Source: Pectobacterium brasiliense (lineage in GTDB: Bacteria; Pseudomonadota; Gammaproteobacteria; Enterobacterales; Enterobacteriaceae). From it: DNA of 64,000 nt. Shown here piece by piece: positions 61,126-64,000 of this stretch. The notes under the pieces were generated by a model that made no database searches, was not told where the DNA came from, and saw only the letters and a list, made by a program, of their open reading frames with translations. Where the stretch lies: contig NZ_JACDSF010000016.1 of assembly GCF_013449685.1 (NCBI RefSeq), positions 63,751 through 127,750 of the forward strand. The letters run 5' to 3'. Each line of letters begins with the position of its first letter. Within the stretch, counting starts at the first letter, position 1. A program made the position numbers and the translations under genes.

Positions 61126-63069
61126 ATGAGGTTAATGCAGGTGATAAAAGCGGGTCATTGGTGGTACGCCGTTTCGGCGATATGTCTGGCTGGGATTTCC
61201 AGCCATGCGCTGGCGGATTCTCTGGACGAACAGCGTCAGCGCTATCAGCAGGTTAAGCAAGCATGGGACAGCAACCAGATGGACACGGTCGCACAGTTGA
61301 TGCCGACACTGCGCAGTTACCCACTTTATCCTTATCTTGAATATCGCTCGCTCACGCAGGATCTGAGTCAGGTCAGTGCGACGCAGGTGAAGCAGTTTAT
61401 GGCAACGCACCCGACGTTGCCGCCCGCCCGTAACCTGACGACCAGCTTTGTGAATGAACTGGCGCGTCGTCAGGACTGGATTGGGCTGCTGGCATTTAGC
61501 CCTCAGCCGCCGAAGCCGGTCAGCGCCCGCTGTAACTTTTATTACGCCCAGTGGGCAACCGGTCAGCGCCAGGGCGTGTGGGAAGCCACGCGTGATATCT
61601 GGCTGACAGGGCGTTCGCTCCCTACCGTGTGCGATAAACTCTTCTCCGTCTGGCAGCAGGCCGGCGAACAGACGCCGCTAACGACGCTGGAACGCGCGCG
61701 TCTGGCGATGGACGAAGGCAGCGGCAGTCTGGTGAGCTATCTCCTCAAGCAGTTACCCGACGATTATAAAACGATGGGCGATGCGCTGCTAAAACTCCAG
61801 AACGATCCGAATTCGCTGGAGAGCTTTGCTCGTACCGTTGGGCCAACGGATTTTACGCGTAAAGTCACGCTGTCGGCCTTTACACGCACAGCGCGTCAGG
61901 ATGCGGATAATGCCCGTTCGATGCTGCCGGTCATTGCCCGTTTGCAGAAAATGAGTGCGGCAGAACGTCAGGAGATGGAAGAAACGATAGCCTGGCGTTT
62001 TATGGGCAACGATGCCACGCCAGAGCAGGCGCAGTGGCGGGATGGCGTTGTGCGGCAGAGCACGTCGACCACGTTGCTAGAACGCCGCGTACGTATGGCG
62101 CTGGGAGACGGCGATCGTCAGGGGCTAACGAGCTGGATGGCGCGTTTGCCCGCGGATGCGTTACAGAAAGACGAATGGCGCTACTGGCGTGCGGCGGTGC
62201 TGTTGGATCAGGGCAAACGGCAGGAAGGCGAGACGCTATTACGCAGCCTGATGCAGGATCGCGGGTTCTATCCTATGGCGGCGGCGCAGAAACTGAACGA
62301 GCGCTATCCCATGACTGTCATGACGGCGGTGAAGCCGGACCCTTCTTTGTCTCAGCTACCAGAAATCACCCGCGTGCGGGAGTTGATGTTCTGGCAGATG
62401 GATAATCTGGCACGTAACGAGTGGGTTGGGCTGGTGGGGAATCGCAGCAAACCGCAGCAGGAAGCGCTGGCTCGCTATGCATTTGAGCAGCGCTGGGCGG
62501 ATTTGAGCGTGCAGGCGACGATTGTTGCGAAGCTGTGGGATCATCTGGAAGAGCGTTTCCCGCTGGCCTGGAACGATGAATTCCGCCGTGAAACACAGGG
62601 GAAAGGCATCAGCCAGAGCTATGCAATGGCGATTGCTCGTCAGGAAAGTGCCTGGAATCCGAAAGCGCGTTCCCCGGTTGGCGCATCGGGCCTGATGCAG
62701 TTGATGCCCGCGACGGCACAGCATACGGCTAAAATGAGTAATATCACGTTCTATACGAACAGCAGCCAACTGTTCGATCCCGAAACCAATATCCTGTTGG
62801 GAACGAATTACCTGGAGTACGTGTACCAGACATTCGGCCGTAACCGCATTCTGTCTTCCGCGGCTTACAATGCCGGGCCGTCGCGTGTGAATACCTGGCT
62901 AAGGAACAGCGCTGGGCGCATCGATCCTGTTGCGTTTATCGAAAGTATTCCGTTCTCGGAAACACGGGGCTACGTGAAAAATGTGCTGGCGTATGACGTC
63001 TTCTATCGCTATTTCCTTAATCAGCCAGCCAGTGTGCTGACGGATGCGGAATGGCAGCGGCGTTATTGA
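61126..63069 (+). CDS. slt: Soluble lytic murein transglycosylase Slt70
   Basis: The 647-residue periplasmic exolytic transglycosylase cleaves peptidoglycan to anhydromuropeptides. The signal peptide ends near SHALA-DS. A long alpha-helical U/L superhelix (about 32-470) is followed by the lysozyme-like domain with catalytic Glu in AIARQESAWNPKARSPVGAS, then GLMQLMPATA and SAAYNAGPSRVNTWL. The ATG at 61126 gives the longer form; the ATG at 61135 is an alternative. trpR follows, as in E. coli. Confidence 0.96.
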   Translation: MRLMQVIKAGHWWYAVSAICLAGISSHALADSLDEQRQRYQQVKQAWDSNQMDTVAQLMPTLRSYPLYPYLEYRSLTQDLSQVSATQVKQFMATHPTLPPARNLTTSFVNELARRQDWIGLLAFSPQPPKPVSARCNFYYAQWATGQRQGVWEATRDIWLTGRSLPTVCDKLFSVWQQAGEQTPLTTLERARLAMDEGSGSLVSYLLKQLPDDYKTMGDALLKLQNDPNSLESFARTVGPTDFTRKVTLSAFTRTARQDADNARSMLPVIARLQKMSAAERQEMEETIAWRFMGNDATPEQAQWRDGVVRQSTSTTLLERRVRMALGDGDRQGLTSWMARLPADALQKDEWRYWRAAVLLDQGKRQEGETLLRSLMQDRGFYPMAAAQKLNERYPMTVMTAVKPDPSLSQLPEITRVRELMFWQMDNLARNEWVGLVGNRSKPQQEALARYAFEQRWADLSVQATIVAKLWDHLEERFPLAWNDEFRRETQGKGISQSYAMAIARQESAWNPKARSPVGASGLMQLMPATAQHTAKMSNITFYTNSSQLFDPETNILLGTNYLEYVYQTFGRNRILSSAAYNAGPSRVNTWLRNSAGRIDPVAFIESIPFSETRGYVKNVLAYDVFYRYFLNQPASVLTDAEWQRRY

Positions 63070-63112
63070 GACGTGGCGTTGCGCTCGTGGCCTGAAATTG
63101 TGTTATGCTGCC

Positions 63113-63130
63113 GTACTAGTTAAATAGTAT
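63113..63130 (+). promoter_or_regulatory. Trp repressor operator of trpR
   Basis: GTACTAGTTAAATAGTAT matches the Trp operator (GAACTAGTTAACTAGTAC) closely. It lies just after a TATGCT -10 box and 12 bp before the trpR ATG, fitting autoregulation as in E. coli. Confidence 0.85.
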
Positions 63131-63141
63131 GGCAGCCCGTT

Positions 63142-63489
63142 ATGACTCCGTTATCGCTTATCGACCCGGCACTTTCTGAACAAGACAATGAGCATTGGTT
63201 ACGCTTTGTTGCGCTATTGCAGCAGTCTATCGCAGAGGATCTTCAATTGCCGCTGCTTCAACTCCTGCTGACGCCGGATGAGCGTACAGCGTTAGGAACG
63301 CGGGTGCGAATTATACAGGAGCTCATGCGGGGTGATATGAGCCAGCGTGAGCTGAAAAGCGAGTTAGGTGCGGGAATTGCGACGATTACGCGCGGTTCAA
63401 ACAGTCTGAAAGCCGCGCCCCCCGCGTTAAAAAGCTGGCTGGAAGCGCAGTTGCTGTCGGCAGATAAGCCGTTGAGTGGCGACGCGTAA
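63142..63489 (+). CDS. trpR: Trp operon repressor TrpR
   Basis: The 115-residue all-helical repressor is activated by tryptophan. The DNA-binding helix-turn-helix is [25 protein letters not shown] near residues 70-94, split here around the turn. The tryptophan-binding region includes [14 protein letters not shown]. The C-terminus is slightly longer than in E. coli (108). It is autoregulated through the operator at 63113-63130. Confidence 0.96.
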   Translation: MTPLSLIDPALSEQDNEHWLRFVALLQQSIAEDLQLPLLQLLLTPDERTALGTRVRIIQELMRGDMSQRELKSELGAGIATITRGSNSLKAAPPALKSWLEAQLLSADKPLSGDA

Positions 63490-63492
63490 CGA

Positions 63493-64000
63493 TTACTGTT
63501 TCGCTGTCTGGACGGGAATCTGATAGATCGGATTATGGAACGGCACCAGCGCCAGCAGTAGCGCCTGATGGTACACGCTGGTGCGTGACAATTTGCCGTC
63601 GGTAAAAACGCCGATGGCACCACCTTTATGTTTGATATTCTGAACGCCCGTCAAACGCTCCATTTCATCGCCTAATTCCCGCCCTTCACGGATACCATGT
63701 AATATACTTTCTGGAAGAACCAGGCTTGCAGAACGTGATTCGCCACGCAGGTGGGCGTTTTCGATCACCATCCAGGCGAACGTCATGCTTTCTTCAATGC
63801 CTGCTTCGACACCGACCCAAAAATCGGCTTCCGGCCGCACTTGGTGTGCCATCATGACGCGGTTTCTGGCACCCGTACGGGTTTCGAGAGAGCCGAGAGG
63901 CTGGCGCGGGACGCCACTGTCGACGTCAACGCCTTCGATGCGGCAGTTTTCTGCACCAAAGACATCGGTAAATGCCAGAGTAATAGCCTTAATCTTTGCC
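63493..64000 (-). CDS. yjjX: Inosine/xanthosine triphosphatase YjjX (5' end outside window)
   Basis: The reading frame runs from the stop at 63493 to the window end, and the true start lies beyond 64000. The visible 169 residues begin [15 protein letters not shown] and include [49 protein letters not shown] and [20 protein letters not shown]. This matches E. coli YjjX, a house-cleaning phosphatase for non-canonical purine nucleotides. Its stop lies 3 bp past the convergent trpR stop. Internal ATGs at 63852-63855 are not the start, because conserved sequence continues upstream. Confidence 0.93.
   Translation of the reverse strand, partial: AKIKAITLAFTDVFGAENCRIEGVDVDSGVPRQPLGSLETRTGARNRVMMAHQVRPEADFWVGVEAGIEESMTFAWMVIENAHLRGESRSASLVLPESILHGIREGRELGDEMERLTGVQNIKHKGGAIGVFTDGKLSRTSVYHQALLLALVPFHNPIYQIPVQTAKQ

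Overview
The window is chromosomal DNA of a plant-associated enterobacterium, most likely Pectobacterium or a close relative (Pectobacteriaceae). The reasons are enterobacterial orthologues almost everywhere, E. coli-like gene order inside blocks but different joins between blocks, three ERIC elements, and a large plant-sugar catabolic locus resembling the yia/sgb system. No rRNA, tRNA, CRISPR array, insertion sequence or prophage was seen.

Layout. 1-3600: a short FlgM-like or hypothetical gene, a small membrane protein, then ahpC-ahpF (peroxide defence). 3473-3997: a gene-poor stretch with DnaA boxes beside queG, in the position of E. coli datA. 3998-18002: queG, then nnr-tsaE-amiB-mutL-miaA-hfq-hflX-hflK-hflC-yjeT-purA (tRNA modification, metabolite repair, cell-wall amidase, mismatch repair, RNA chaperone, FtsH regulators, AMP synthesis). 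18111-20670: mpl and fbp. 20735-29212: ruvX, yqgE, gshB, rsmE, endA, sprT and metK on the minus strand, then speA. 29392-31364: an AT-rich patch with an orphan LuxR/RcsA-like regulator where E. coli has speB, then loiP. 31778-37554: tkt, epd, pgk, fbaA (central carbon metabolism, with Cra and CRP sites before epd).

37611-50733 is the accessory part. Only a 3' remnant of mscS is left after fbaA. Between it and argO (its neighbour in E. coli) lie about 13 kb: yiaK-yiaL-MFS(yiaX2)-lyxK-sgbH-sgbU-sgbE, a second unit with a sugar ABC transporter and an SMP-30 family lactonase, and a divergent IclR repressor (yiaJ/plaR). The two promoters carry near-identical operator-like sequences at the same distance from the -10 box, so the two units look like one regulon. 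My reading is a plant-compound pathway, possibly for ascorbate breakdown products: import, lactone opening, reduction, phosphorylation, decarboxylation, and two epimerisations to D-xylulose 5-phosphate, which feeds the transketolase encoded nearby.

50837-64000: argO, yggE, argP, rpiA, serA, an MDR-family oxidoreductase, a methyl-accepting chemotaxis protein ending in NWETF, ettA, slt, trpR with its operator, and yjjX cut by the window end. Relative to E. coli the window joins pieces from about 94-96, 66 and 100 minutes, so it contains several rearrangement junctions.
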